Shown here in pieces: positions 9,173 to 16,813 of a DNA stretch of 64,000 nucleotides. The position numbers and the translations under genes are program-made. The notes under the pieces are model-generated. The model ran no database searches. It was not told the DNA's origin and saw only the letters and a program-made list of their open reading frames with translations. Location of the stretch: assembly GCA_027924025.1 (NCBI GenBank), contig AP026970.1, positions 186,001-250,000 on the forward strand, read 5' to 3'. This stretch comes from Comamonadaceae bacterium OS-4. Lineage in GTDB: Bacteria; Pseudomonadota; Gammaproteobacteria; Burkholderiales; Burkholderiaceae_C. Every line of letters starts with the position of its first letter. Position 1 is the first letter of the stretch.

Positions 9173-9670
9173 ATGAAAAAAACTATTCAAACCATCGCAG
9201 CAGCAGCTGTATTGGCAACGGCTGCGAATAGCCAGGCAGCCAGCACCAGCGCATCCTTCGAAGAAGCCACCAACGGCGCCTTCACTGAATCCTTTGTGGT
9301 GACGCCTACAACGACCAACAAGCTCGTTCTGCGTGTAACGGGTCTCGCAAGTCAGTTCTCTGCCCTGTCGGCCTCTTTGTGGTCCGGAGCTGCCCAACTT
9401 GCGACTTTTACGTCCGTCAATGCGGGTGGTAACCGCACCATTCTGGTGAACGATGCCGCAAACAGCGCATTCAGTCTGTTGGCTGGTCAAGCGTATACCT
9501 TCAAGGTGACCGGTACCAGCACCGCATTGCCCAATACCGCAAAAGGTGCGGTTGTCGCCTTCAGCGGAACCGTAAGTGCCGTGCCTGAGCCAGAATCCTT
9601 TGCTCTTCTGCTCGCTGGTTTGGGTTTGGTGGGCGTTGCTGCCAAGCGCGGCCGTCAAAAATCCGCGTAA
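9173..9670 (+). CDS. PEP-CTERM sorting domain protein, second
   Basis: 165 aa. Signal peptide MKKTIQTIAAAAVLATAANSQA, then a mature region with Ser/Thr/Asn-rich beta character (SASFEEATNGAFTESFVV), then a C-terminal VPEPESFALLLAGLGLVG helix with AAKRGRQK tail. It shares the overall plan of the upstream protein (SFED/SFEE near the N-terminus, 'LAGLGL' C-terminus), so the two may be old paralogues. It lies 13 nt after the first gene and is probably co-transcribed, ending at a strong terminator. No exosortase gene is present in the window. Confidence 0.88.
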   Translation: MKKTIQTIAAAAVLATAANSQAASTSASFEEATNGAFTESFVVTPTTTNKLVLRVTGLASQFSALSASLWSGAAQLATFTSVNAGGNRTILVNDAANSAFSLLAGQAYTFKVTGTSTALPNTAKGAVVAFSGTVSAVPEPESFALLLAGLGLVGVAAKRGRQKSA

Positions 9671-9693
9671 ACCAAGCGCTACTGCTGCTGACA

Positions 9694-9716
9694 GGCCTGC
9701 CTCGCGCAGGCCTTTT
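9694..9716 (+). terminator. Rho-independent terminator after the two PEP-CTERM genes
   Basis: Stem GGCCTGC / GCAGGCC with a 5-nt loop and a T-rich tail. Confidence 0.85.
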
Positions 9717-9746
9717 TGTTTTGGGGTGTCAGAGTGGATGTGATGG

Positions 9747-9779
9747 GTCCGAATGGACTATTGTTGCAATGCAGCATAG
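9747..9779 (+). promoter_or_regulatory. Conserved upstream element of PEP-CTERM genes, copy 2
   Basis: Same 33-nt element as at 8599-8631 (27 of 33 identical, no gaps), 73 bp upstream of the 56-aa PEP-CTERM-like gene. It contains TGG-N9-TTGCA-like spacing, one base short of a sigma-54 promoter. Confidence 0.55.
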
Positions 9780-9819
9780 GGTTAATACTGATCTTGTCAC
9801 ACATCCTCTGGGAGGCCTT

Positions 9820-9990
9820 ATGAAGATCAAATTACTGTTGCTACTGGCAGTGGCTGCGCTACCCGCCTGGGCAGTCCAGACAGTCGGCCCCGACGCGATG
9901 CCACTGCTGGCGCCTGACGCCAGTTCCGGCGCTTTGGTTCTGGCGGGCTTGGGATTGATGGCGACGATTGCGCGACGCCGTTTCAAATAA
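9820..9990 (+). CDS. Very small secreted protein with PEP-CTERM-like C-terminus (56 aa)
   Basis: ATG at 9820 follows GGGAGG with good spacing. The protein is almost only two targeting signals: a signal peptide (MKIKLLLLLAVAALPAWA) and a C-terminal GALVLAGLGLMATIARRR segment that closely copies the hydrophobic/basic tail of the two upstream proteins. Only about 18 residues lie between, and the PEP tripeptide itself is missing (APDASS stands in its place). It shares the 33-nt upstream element with the first PEP-CTERM gene and has its own terminator, which argues for real expression. It could be a decayed remnant, a peptide signal or a regulator; function unknown. Confidence 0.7.
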   Translation: MKIKLLLLLAVAALPAWAVQTVGPDAMPLLAPDASSGALVLAGLGLMATIARRRFK

Positions 9991-10023
9991 GCATACAGGT
10001 CGCAGGCCTGCATAGGCCCACCG

Positions 10024-10055
10024 AAAAAAAGGCTTGTCGAATGACAAGCCTTTTT
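10024..10055. terminator. Rho-independent terminator
   Basis: Stem GGCTTGTC / GACAAGCC with a 4-nt loop, seven A before and five T after; works for the 56-aa gene and possibly for the opposite strand. Confidence 0.85.
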
Positions 10056-10083
10056 GCTTTTTGCGGGTCCGTGGAGGGTGCAA

Positions 10084-10101
10084 GCCCGGCCGTGGCCGGG
10101 C
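10084..10101. repeat. Short perfect hairpin after mmsA
   Basis: GCCCGGCC-GT-GGCCGGGC, a perfect 8-bp stem with a 2-nt loop, 12 nt beyond the end of mmsA. There is no T-run, so it may be an mRNA 3' stabiliser rather than a terminator. Confidence 0.5.
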
Positions 10102-10112
10102 CCACGCCAGAC

Positions 10113-11618
10113 TCAGCGGCTGCTCGGGAAGCTGAACACCGCGCCTTCGCGCACACCAGCACTCGGCCAGCGCTGGGTGATGGTCTTGCGCTTGGTATAG
10201 AAGCGCACCGCGTCCGGGCCGTAAGCGTGCAAGTCACCAAACAACGAGCGCTTCCAGCCGCCAAACGAGTGGTAGGCCACCGGCACCGGCAAGGGCACGT
10301 TCACCCCCACCATGCCGACCAAAATGTTGTCGGTGAAGTAGCGGGCCGCTTCGCCGTCGCGAGTGAAGATGCAGGTGCCGTTGCCATATTCGTGGGCGTC
10401 GATCATGTCCATCGCCTCTTGCAAAGTTTTGACGCGCACCACGCCCAGCACGGGGCCAAAGATTTCTTCCTGGTAAATCACCATGCCGGGTTTGACGTTG
10501 TCAAACAGGCAAGGGCCGAGGTAGTAGCCGTCTTCATGGCCGGCGACTTTCAGGCCGCGGCCGTCCACCACCAGCGTGGCGCCTTCTTTCACGCCTTGGT
10601 CCACATAGCCCTTCACCTTTTCAAAGTGTGGCTTGGTGACCAGCGGGCCCATGTCCATGCCGGGGGCGGTGCCAGGGCCGACCTTCATCTTGGCGATTTC
10701 GGCCTTCAGGCCTTCGATCACCGCGTCGGCGGTTGCGTCACCCACAGCCACCACTAGCGGAATGGCCATGCAGCGCTCGCCGCAGGAGCCATAGGCCGCG
10801 CCCATGAGCGCGCTCACGGCGTTGGCGACGTCGGCGTCGGGCATGACCACCGCGTGGTTCTTGGCGCCGCCCAAGGCTTGTACGCGTTTGCCGTGCTTGC
10901 AGCCTTCAGCGTAGATGTATTCGGCAATCGGGGTGGAGCCGACAAAGCTCACGGCCTTCACGCGCGGGTCAGTCAGCAGCGTGTCCACGGCCTCTTTGTC
11001 GCCATTGACCACGTTGAGCACACCGGGTGGCAGGCCGGCTTCGAGTGCCAACTCGGCTATGCGCAAGGTGGAGCTGGGGTCACGCTCGGAGGGTTTCAGG
11101 ATGAAGGTGTTGCCGCAGGCCACCGCCATGGGCCACATCCACAAGGGCACCATGGCCGGGAAGTTGAAGGGCGTAATTCCGGCGGTCACGCCCAGCGCCT
11201 GGAACTCGGACCAGCTGTCGATGGCGGGGCCGACGTTTTTGCTGTGCTCGCCTTTGAGCAGCTCAGGCGCGTAGCTCGCGTATTCCACGTTTTCAATGCC
11301 GCGCTGCAGTTCACCCAAGGCGTCAGAGAGCACCTTGCCGTGTTCGGCGGTAATCATGGCGCAGAGTTCTTCAGCGTGCTTTTCCAGCAAGACTTTGAGG
11401 TTGCTCATCACGCGGGCACGCTTAAGCGGAGGTGTGTTGCGCCAGGCGGGGAATGCAGCTTGCGCATTAGCAATGGCTTCTTCTACCGTGGCTTTGGGGG
11501 CCAAAAGCACCCGCTTCTCGGCTTTGCCGGTGGCGGGGTTGAAGACGTCTTGCGCGCGATCGCCAGTGGTGATGATCTTGCCGCCGATGAGGTGGCCGAC
11601 TGTAGGGAGTTGAGACAT
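10113..11618 (-). CDS. mmsA: CoA-acylating methylmalonate/malonate-semialdehyde dehydrogenase
   Basis: 501 aa aldehyde dehydrogenase of the MmsA branch, which converts (methyl)malonate semialdehyde plus CoA and NAD+ to propionyl- or acetyl-CoA, CO2 and NADH. Evidence: ITPFNFPAMVPLWMWPMAVACGNTFILKPSERDPS, FVGSTPIAEYIYAEG, ALGGAKNHAVVMPDAD, and the catalytic Cys in GSCGERCMA (MmsA has Cys-Gly-Glu-Arg-Cys here). The C-terminus RFYTKRKTITQRWPS...FSFP is also family-specific. It lies downstream of an omega-amino-acid:pyruvate transaminase on the same strand, so malonate semialdehyde from beta-alanine is the most likely substrate. Valine degradation is the alternative. Confidence 0.95.
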   Translation of the reverse strand: MSQLPTVGHLIGGKIITTGDRAQDVFNPATGKAEKRVLLAPKATVEEAIANAQAAFPAWRNTPPLKRARVMSNLKVLLEKHAEELCAMITAEHGKVLSDALGELQRGIENVEYASYAPELLKGEHSKNVGPAIDSWSEFQALGVTAGITPFNFPAMVPLWMWPMAVACGNTFILKPSERDPSSTLRIAELALEAGLPPGVLNVVNGDKEAVDTLLTDPRVKAVSFVGSTPIAEYIYAEGCKHGKRVQALGGAKNHAVVMPDADVANAVSALMGAAYGSCGERCMAIPLVVAVGDATADAVIEGLKAEIAKMKVGPGTAPGMDMGPLVTKPHFEKVKGYVDQGVKEGATLVVDGRGLKVAGHEDGYYLGPCLFDNVKPGMVIYQEEIFGPVLGVVRVKTLQEAMDMIDAHEYGNGTCIFTRDGEAARYFTDNILVGMVGVNVPLPVPVAYHSFGGWKRSLFGDLHAYGPDAVRFYTKRKTITQRWPSAGVREGAVFSFPSSR

Positions 11619-11663
11619 AGAAGGATTTAAGAGTCAAAAGGGCTGCAAGCGCACAGATAACGA

Positions 11664-11689
11664 GAGCAAGCAGCTATGAAAAGAATAGC
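11664..11689 (+). repeat. 26-nt dispersed repeat, copy 2
   Basis: Matches the pattern with one change in the first block (GAGC for GCGC): GAGC-N4-AGCT-N9-ATAGC. It lies in the 87-nt gap between mmsA and the transaminase. Confidence 0.7.
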
Positions 11690-11705
11690 GAGCGGGTGGT
11701 TCGCT

Positions 11706-13082
11706 TCAGGCGGTTACGTTGATGGCTTCGCCCAAGGCGTTGACCAGGCTGTCAATCTCGGCCTCGGTGGTGATAAAAGGTGGCGCCAGCGCAATGCAAT
11801 CACCGGCGTAGCGCACGTAGAAGCCCTTGTCCAGGCAGCGCATAGCCACCTCGTAGGGGCGCTTGGCGGGCTCGCCCGGCACGGCAGCCAGAGTGAAGCC
11901 GGCGGACAGACCGAGGTTGCGGATGTCGGTGATGTGTTTGGCTCCGCGCAGGCTGTGCACCGCTTTCTCGAAGTAGGGCGCGAGAGCCGCCACGCGCTCG
12001 ACCATGTTTTCCTTGACCAGAATGTCTAGTGCCGCAATGCCGGCGGCGCAGGCCACGGGGTGGGCGGAGTAGGTGTAGCCGTGGGGGAATTCGAGCATGT
12101 AGTCGGGGCCGCCGGCTGCCATGAAGGTGTCGTAAATCTCTTTTTTGGCCACCACCACGCCCAGTGGCTGGGCGCCATTGGTGATTTGCTTGGCTGCGTT
12201 CAGGATGTCCGGCACCACGCCGAAATAGCCTGCGCCGGTGTAAGCGCCCAGACGGCCGAAGCCGGTGATCACTTCATCAAAAATCAGCAGGATGTTGTTC
12301 TGGGTGCAGATCTCACGCAGGCGCTGCAGGTAACCCACAGGCGGCACCACCACACCGGCTGAGCCGGACATGGGCTCGACGATGACGGCGGCAATGTTGG
12401 ACGCGTCGTGCAGGGCAATCAGGCGCAACAGTTCGTCCGCCATATCACCCCCTTTTTCAGGCAGGCCGTGGCTGAAGGCATTGGACGCCAGCTGGGTGTG
12501 GGCCAGGTGGTCGGCTTCAATGCCTTGGCCGAAGGTCTTGCGGTTGGCAGGCAGGCCGCCGACCGAAATGCCGCCGAAGTTCACGCCGTGGTAACCCTTC
12601 TCGCGGCCGATCAGGCGGGTTTTGGTGCCCATACCCTTGGCGCGCCAGTAAGCGCGGGCCATTTTGAGTGCCGTATCGGCCGACTCGGAGCCGGAGCCGG
12701 TGTAGAACACGTGGTCCAGGCCTTGAGGCATGAGCTCGACAATCTTGTTGGACAACTCAAACGACAAAGGGTGGCCGAACTGGAATGCGGGCGAGAAATC
12801 CAAGGTGCCGATCTGCTTGCTCACCGCCTCGGTAATCTCGCGGCGGCCGTGGCCCAGGCCCGCGCACCAGAGGCCGGAGAGGCCGTCGAAAACCTTCTTG
12901 CCGTTGGAGTCGGTGAAGTAAGCGCCTTGGGCACTCACCATCATGCGCGGGTTGGATTTGAAATCGCGGTTGCCGGTAAAGGCCATCCAGTGCGACTCCA
13001 TCCATTCGCGGGACATGGGGAAGGTGGAGGTACTGGTTACTGCCTCGCCGGTGGCGGTGCTGCTGGTGTCATTGAGCTTCAT
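11706..13082 (-). CDS. Omega-amino acid (beta-alanine):pyruvate aminotransferase
   Basis: 458 aa class III PLP-dependent aminotransferase. It should transfer the amino group of beta-alanine (or a related omega-amine) to pyruvate, giving malonate semialdehyde and alanine. Key segments: DGLSGLWCAGLGHGRREI, FYTGSGSESADTALKMARAYWRAKG, IGREKGYHGVNFGGISVGG, LLIFDEVITGFGRLG (PLP-ring Asp) and the PLP-lysine region AAKQITNGAQPLGVV. FPHGYTYSAHPVACAAG completes the site. The adjacent mmsA would take the semialdehyde to acetyl-CoA, and a LysR regulator is divergent. This gene set is the standard beta-alanine catabolic module. Confidence 0.93.
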   Translation of the reverse strand: MKLNDTSSTATGEAVTSTSTFPMSREWMESHWMAFTGNRDFKSNPRMMVSAQGAYFTDSNGKKVFDGLSGLWCAGLGHGRREITEAVSKQIGTLDFSPAFQFGHPLSFELSNKIVELMPQGLDHVFYTGSGSESADTALKMARAYWRAKGMGTKTRLIGREKGYHGVNFGGISVGGLPANRKTFGQGIEADHLAHTQLASNAFSHGLPEKGGDMADELLRLIALHDASNIAAVIVEPMSGSAGVVVPPVGYLQRLREICTQNNILLIFDEVITGFGRLGAYTGAGYFGVVPDILNAAKQITNGAQPLGVVVAKKEIYDTFMAAGGPDYMLEFPHGYTYSAHPVACAAGIAALDILVKENMVERVAALAPYFEKAVHSLRGAKHITDIRNLGLSAGFTLAAVPGEPAKRPYEVAMRCLDKGFYVRYAGDCIALAPPFITTEAEIDSLVNALGEAINVTA

Positions 13083-13163
13083 GGGAACTCCAGAGGGTGG
13101 GGTGGGTAGGCCTTATGGGGCGATGGTGCATTGTGGGTGGCTCTGTTACTCTTATAAAGTCAC

Positions 13164-13177
13164 AAATAGCACTATTT
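13164..13177. promoter_or_regulatory. Palindrome in the divergent transaminase/LysR promoter
   Basis: AAATAG-CA-CTATTT, a perfect 14-bp palindrome centred about 20 bp before the LysR start and 88 bp before the transaminase start. It is a candidate binding site for the LysR protein itself. Confidence 0.45.
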
Positions 13178-13189
13178 ACTTCGCAAACT

Positions 13190-14128
13190 ATGAAAGTAAA
13201 TTCACCAACAAAAGCCAAAGCCGTTCTCGGCCAGATCAGCGATATGGATTTGCGCTTGCTGCGCGTCTTCAAGGCGGTGGTCGATTGCGGGGGCATGGCC
13301 GCGGCCGAGCTGGAGCTCAACATCGGTACGTCCACGGTGAGCCGCCACATCAAAGACCTGGAAACCCGCTTGGGCCTGACCCTGTGCCGTCGTGGCCGGG
13401 CCGGCTTTGCGCTCACCGCCGAAGGCGAAAAAATCTACGCCCAGACCACCCAGCTGCTGGCCGCGACCGACGCTTTTCGCAGCAGTGTGGACGAAATCCA
13501 CCAGCGCATGGGCGGGCAATTGCAGGTGGCGGTGTTCGACAAAACCGCCAGCAACCCGGCGAGCCACATTGCCGAAGCCATCGCTCACTTTCACGCAGAA
13601 GCCCCCGATGTGGGGCTGAACCTGCATGTGGCCACCCTCACCGCGATCGAGCGCGGGGTGCTGGACGGGCAGTTCCATGTGGGCATCATCCCCGGTCACC
13701 GCGCGTCGGATGTGTTGGACTACACCCCCTTGTTTGACGAGCACATGCTGCTGTACTGCGGCACTCGCCATGCGCTGTGGAATGCGGATCCGAGCGCCCT
13801 GAACTGGGAGACCTTGCCTAAATACGAGTTTGCGGGGCTGGGTTACCACTCGCCCAACATGGAGCTGAGCCAGCGCATGCGCCTGCCGCGCCGTGCCACG
13901 GGGTTTGACCAGGAGTCGATTGCGACGCTGATCCTCTCAGGCCAGTTTCTGGGGTTTCTGCCCGATCACTATGCCGAGAGTTTTGTACGCCGGGGTCTGA
14001 TGCAAGCGGTGCGGCCTGATTTGTTGAGCTATGCCTGCCAGTTTTTTGCCATCACGCGCAAGTCACCGCAGCCGAGCCGGGCGACGCTCGCGTTTCAGGG
14101 GTGTTTGGTGCGGGCGCATGAGGGGTGA
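13190..14128 (+). CDS. LysR-family transcriptional regulator of the beta-alanine genes
   Basis: 312 aa from the ATG at 13190 (a later ATG at 13244 directly before LRLLRVF is possible; neither has a strong ribosome site). The N-terminal winged helix reads DLRLLRVFKAVVDCGGMAAAELELNIGTSTVSRHIKDLETRLG, followed by an effector domain (QLQVAVFDKTASNPASHIAEAI...). It is divergent from the transaminase, the usual arrangement for an activator of that operon. The effector may be beta-alanine or a derived metabolite; this is inference from position. Confidence 0.88.
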   Translation: MKVNSPTKAKAVLGQISDMDLRLLRVFKAVVDCGGMAAAELELNIGTSTVSRHIKDLETRLGLTLCRRGRAGFALTAEGEKIYAQTTQLLAATDAFRSSVDEIHQRMGGQLQVAVFDKTASNPASHIAEAIAHFHAEAPDVGLNLHVATLTAIERGVLDGQFHVGIIPGHRASDVLDYTPLFDEHMLLYCGTRHALWNADPSALNWETLPKYEFAGLGYHSPNMELSQRMRLPRRATGFDQESIATLILSGQFLGFLPDHYAESFVRRGLMQAVRPDLLSYACQFFAITRKSPQPSRATLAFQGCLVRAHEG

Positions 14129-14148
14129 AAGCCGCTTTGGTGTTCGCC

Positions 14149-14244
14149 AGCGTGGGGCGGGGGTGCACGCTTACGCTCGTGTCCCCCGGCCGCTGCGCGG
14201 CCTCCTCCTTGACCTCGCTTCAGCGTACATCCCCGCCCCACGCT
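14149..14244. repeat. REP-like hairpin element A
   Basis: Outer arms AGCGTGGGGCGGGG (14149-14162) and CCCCGCCCCACGCT (14231-14244) are perfectly complementary, with imperfect pairing continuing inward. The loop carries a 36-nt core (14180-14215) that itself folds as GGCCGC-TGC-GCGGCC. The same core occurs inverted in element B with 34 of 36 matches. This is part of a 300-nt non-coding gap. Confidence 0.85.
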
Positions 14245-14286
14245 AGAGGGTTTGCATTCGTCTGAGTAGGCACACCACATCCGCTC

Positions 14287-14380
14287 AGGAGCTGGCGGGG
14301 TAGGCGTTCTGCGCAGGTCAAGGAGGAGGCCGCAAAGCGGCCGGGGGACACGGAGCAGAACGCCTACCCCGCTAGCTCCT
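14287..14380. repeat. REP-like hairpin element B
   Basis: Outer arms 14287-14312 and 14355-14380 pair over 26 nt with one mismatch. The loop holds the 36-nt core (14315-14350) in the opposite orientation to that of element A. The outer arms of A and B differ from each other; only the core is shared. The rest of the 14129-14428 gap shows no gene. Confidence 0.85.
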
Positions 14381-14428
14381 CACCAACACAGCCGATAAAC
14401 CACAGACCGAAAAACGGCGAGGTAAGAC

Positions 14429-15754
14429 CTAGGCCCCGTAAAACCTGAAGTTCATCTCCGGCTTCTTCCCGTGGATCAGCTCAGCAATCGCCTTGCCCGA
14501 GCCCGCACCATGGGTCCAGCCCAGGGTACCGTGACCGGCATTGACCCACACGCCGCGCACCGGACTCTGGCCGATATAAGGAATATTGGTGGGGGTGGCA
14601 GGGCGCAGGCCGGTCCAATACTGGGGCTGGCCGCCTTGTTCTTCGGTGCGGGTGTCGCACACGCCGGGCAACACTTCTTCAATGCGCCGGGACAGCATGT
14701 GGCAGCGTGCCTTCGCCACAGGCGAGTCCAGCGTCAGGTCGAATCCGCCCACCTCGATGGTGCCGGCTACCCGCAGCTCGTCGCCCAATCGGCTGATGGC
14801 CACCTTCTTGGCATCGTCAATCGTCGAGACCAGCGGCGCCAGCTCGGGCTTCAAGATCTTGAAGGTAGCGCTGTAGCCCTTGCCGGGGTAAATCGGCAGA
14901 TTCACACCCACGGTGCGCAGCAGCGGCGAGGTGTAAGAGCCGGTGGCGACCACGACATGGTCCGCCTTCAGTATCTTGAACGATCCAGGCACAGTTTGGC
15001 CTTTGGCGCACGAGGATAGTGCGCGTACAGCTACTGATTTGATAGCGCCATCGTCGGTATTGAGCTGCTCCACGCTGTACTCATACAAGAACTCTGCGCC
15101 ACGGGCGGCGCACAGCTTGGCCAGCTCCTGGGTGAACACCTTGCAGTCGCCGGATTCGTCGCTGGGGGTGATGGTGCCGCCCACGATCTGGTGCGCGAAC
15201 TGGCGGTAGGCCGGCTCGATCTTCAGGAACTCTTCTTTGCTGATGACCTGGCGGTTCACGCCGTACTTGCGCATCAGCGCAGCGGCGTCGCCGGCGGTGT
15301 CAAACGATTTCTGGTCGCAGTAATAGTGCGCAATGCCGCGCTCCAGGCGGTTGTACTGAATGCCGGTGCTGGCAACCACATCCTTCAAGGCGGCGTGGCT
15401 GTAGGCGCCCAGCGCCACGAGCTGCTGCACATTGCGCTCAAAAGCCGCGTCGTTGCAGTTGGCCAGGAACTGCAGGCCCCAGCTGTACTGGTGCAAGCCG
15501 GGGCCGAAGGGGTTCTGGGGGCGGAACAGGAGCGGCGCTTCTTTGCTGAGCATCCACTTGAGGGCTTTGAGCGGCGCCTCTTTGTTGGCCCAGGGTTCGC
15601 AATAGCTCACCGAGATTTGCGCGCCATTGGCGAAACTGGTTTCCAGGGCGGCGTCGGCTTGACGCTCGACCACCGTGACTTCGTGGCCGAGTTCGAGCAA
15701 ATGCCACGCTGTGCAAATGCCGATGGTGCCTGCGCCGAGAACGATAATTTTCAT
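14429..15754 (-). CDS. dadA: D-amino acid dehydrogenase
   Basis: 441 aa FAD-dependent, membrane-associated dehydrogenase that oxidises D-alanine and other D-amino acids to 2-oxo acids, passing electrons to the respiratory chain. N-terminal FAD motif VLGAGTIGICTAWHLLELGHEVTVVER, then SFANGAQISVSYCEPWA, and a C-terminal WTGLRPATPTNIPYIGQSPVRGVWVNAGHGTLGWTHGAGSGKA, all DadA-specific. The frame continues far upstream antisense to argP, but the ATG at 15754 begins exactly at the flavin motif. A 26-nt repeat copy lies in frame near the middle (A-I-K-S-V-A-V-R-A), and this surface segment looks several residues longer than usual. Confidence 0.95.
   Translation of the reverse strand: MKIIVLGAGTIGICTAWHLLELGHEVTVVERQADAALETSFANGAQISVSYCEPWANKEAPLKALKWMLSKEAPLLFRPQNPFGPGLHQYSWGLQFLANCNDAAFERNVQQLVALGAYSHAALKDVVASTGIQYNRLERGIAHYYCDQKSFDTAGDAAALMRKYGVNRQVISKEEFLKIEPAYRQFAHQIVGGTITPSDESGDCKVFTQELAKLCAARGAEFLYEYSVEQLNTDDGAIKSVAVRALSSCAKGQTVPGSFKILKADHVVVATGSYTSPLLRTVGVNLPIYPGKGYSATFKILKPELAPLVSTIDDAKKVAISRLGDELRVAGTIEVGGFDLTLDSPVAKARCHMLSRRIEEVLPGVCDTRTEEQGGQPQYWTGLRPATPTNIPYIGQSPVRGVWVNAGHGTLGWTHGAGSGKAIAELIHGKKPEMNFRFYGA
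15021..15046 (+). repeat. 26-nt dispersed repeat, copy 3 (inside dadA)
   Basis: GCGC-N4-AGCT-N9-ATAGC, no gaps. It is read by dadA on the opposite strand in the same frame as copy 1 is read by uup (Ala-x-x-x-x-Ala-Val-Arg-Ala). Confidence 0.75.
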
Positions 15755-15839
15755 CCGCGCAGTGTCAGGCAAGCTCGGTCCGAGTAAAAGTAAAATTAAC
15801 TGGATTGCGAAAACATTAGTTGGATTAATAAAGAAAACC

Positions 15840-16757
15840 ATGCGCACTTTTGACTCAGACGCTCTCGAATGCCTGGCCGCCATCGTGGAAGAAGGCGGCT
15901 TTGAACGCGCAGCGGTGCGCCTGTCCATCACCCAATCCGCCGTCTCGCAGCGCCTGCGCGCACTGGAGGCGCAGGTGGGAACGGTGCTGCTGGTGCGCAG
16001 CCGGCCGGTGAAGGCGACTTCGGCCGGGCGCTTGCTCATCAAGCACGCGGTGCAAATGCGCCTCTTGCGTGCCGATCTGGAAACCGACCTCAAAGACCTC
16101 GCACCCAGCACCGGTGCGGTGCGCGAGGACGAGCGCATCTCGATTGCGGTGAATGCCGACAGTATCGCCACCTGGGCCCTGCCCGCGCTGGACCCGCTGG
16201 TGCACGCCGGTCTGCCGCTGGAAATCATCACCGATGACCAGGACTTCACCCACGAATGGCTGCGTGAAGGCCAGGTGCTGGGCTGTGTGACCACCCTCAA
16301 ACAGGCGCTGCGGGGTTGCAAGGTGCAGTCGCTGGGTGCTATGCAATATGTGGCGGTGGCCAGTGCCGAGTACGCCCAGGCGCATTGCCCCCAAGGTCTG
16401 ACTCCGCACAACTTTCGCAGTATTCCGTTCGTGGCTTTCAACCGCAAAGACGATCTACCCACTGAATTTGTGAGCCGGGCGCTCAACCTGCGACGGGTGT
16501 CTTTGAGCCAACGCTTCGTGCCCAGCTCCGAGGGGCAAGTGCGCGCGGTGCTAGCTGGTTGGGGCGCGAGCATCGTGCCGGAGCTGCTGGTGCGGGGGCT
16601 GCTGGAGAGCGGGCGCCTGGTGAATCTGGCGCCGAGCTTGAGCTTGTCGGTCAATTTGTACTGGCACTGCTGGAACCTGGACTCCGAGGTGATCGACCGG
16701 CTGACCCACGCCTTAACCGAGGCCGCCAACCGGCAATTGACCGAGAAAACCAAGTAG
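15840..16757 (+). CDS. argP: LysR-family regulator ArgP (IciA)
   Basis: 305 aa. ArgP senses lysine and arginine and controls amino-acid export and synthesis genes. The N-terminus DSDALECLAAIVEEGGFERAAVRLSITQSAVSQRLRALE is the ArgP-type winged helix (one residue pattern different from common LysR proteins), and RPVKATSAGRLLIKHA follows. The ATG at 15840 begins the domain. It is divergent from dadA with an AT-rich 85-nt gap. ArgP is often next to a lysE/argO exporter; none is visible here, so its target in this strain is open. Confidence 0.9.
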   Translation: MRTFDSDALECLAAIVEEGGFERAAVRLSITQSAVSQRLRALEAQVGTVLLVRSRPVKATSAGRLLIKHAVQMRLLRADLETDLKDLAPSTGAVREDERISIAVNADSIATWALPALDPLVHAGLPLEIITDDQDFTHEWLREGQVLGCVTTLKQALRGCKVQSLGAMQYVAVASAEYAQAHCPQGLTPHNFRSIPFVAFNRKDDLPTEFVSRALNLRRVSLSQRFVPSSEGQVRAVLAGWGASIVPELLVRGLLESGRLVNLAPSLSLSVNLYWHCWNLDSEVIDRLTHALTEAANRQLTEKTK

Positions 16758-16774
16758 TCACAAATTGACCTCAG

Positions 16775-16796
16775 CCTCTACTTTGCGACGTAGAGG
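16775..16796. promoter_or_regulatory. Inverted repeat, candidate TetR operator
   Basis: CCTCTAC-N8-GTAGAGG, perfect 7-bp arms, 18 bp before the start of the TetR-family gene. Size and position fit autoregulation. Confidence 0.5.
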
Positions 16797-16813
16797 GCCA
16801 TAAAATAGACAGC

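Noticed and set aside
9740..9775. Sigma-54 promoter in the PEP-CTERM upstream element
   Set aside because: The GG and GC are nine, not ten, bases apart, and the other copy has GC in place of GG, so it does not meet the consensus.
8674..9990. Exosortase or exopolysaccharide genes next to the PEP-CTERM genes
   Set aside because: Flanking genes are a luciferase-like oxidoreductase and mmsA; no EpsH/XrtA-like membrane protein was seen anywhere in the window.
14429..16753. A 774-codon open frame running through dadA and on, antisense to argP
   Set aside because: The conserved flavin motif begins at the ATG at 15754; the upstream part is the shadow of argP in a GC-rich genome.
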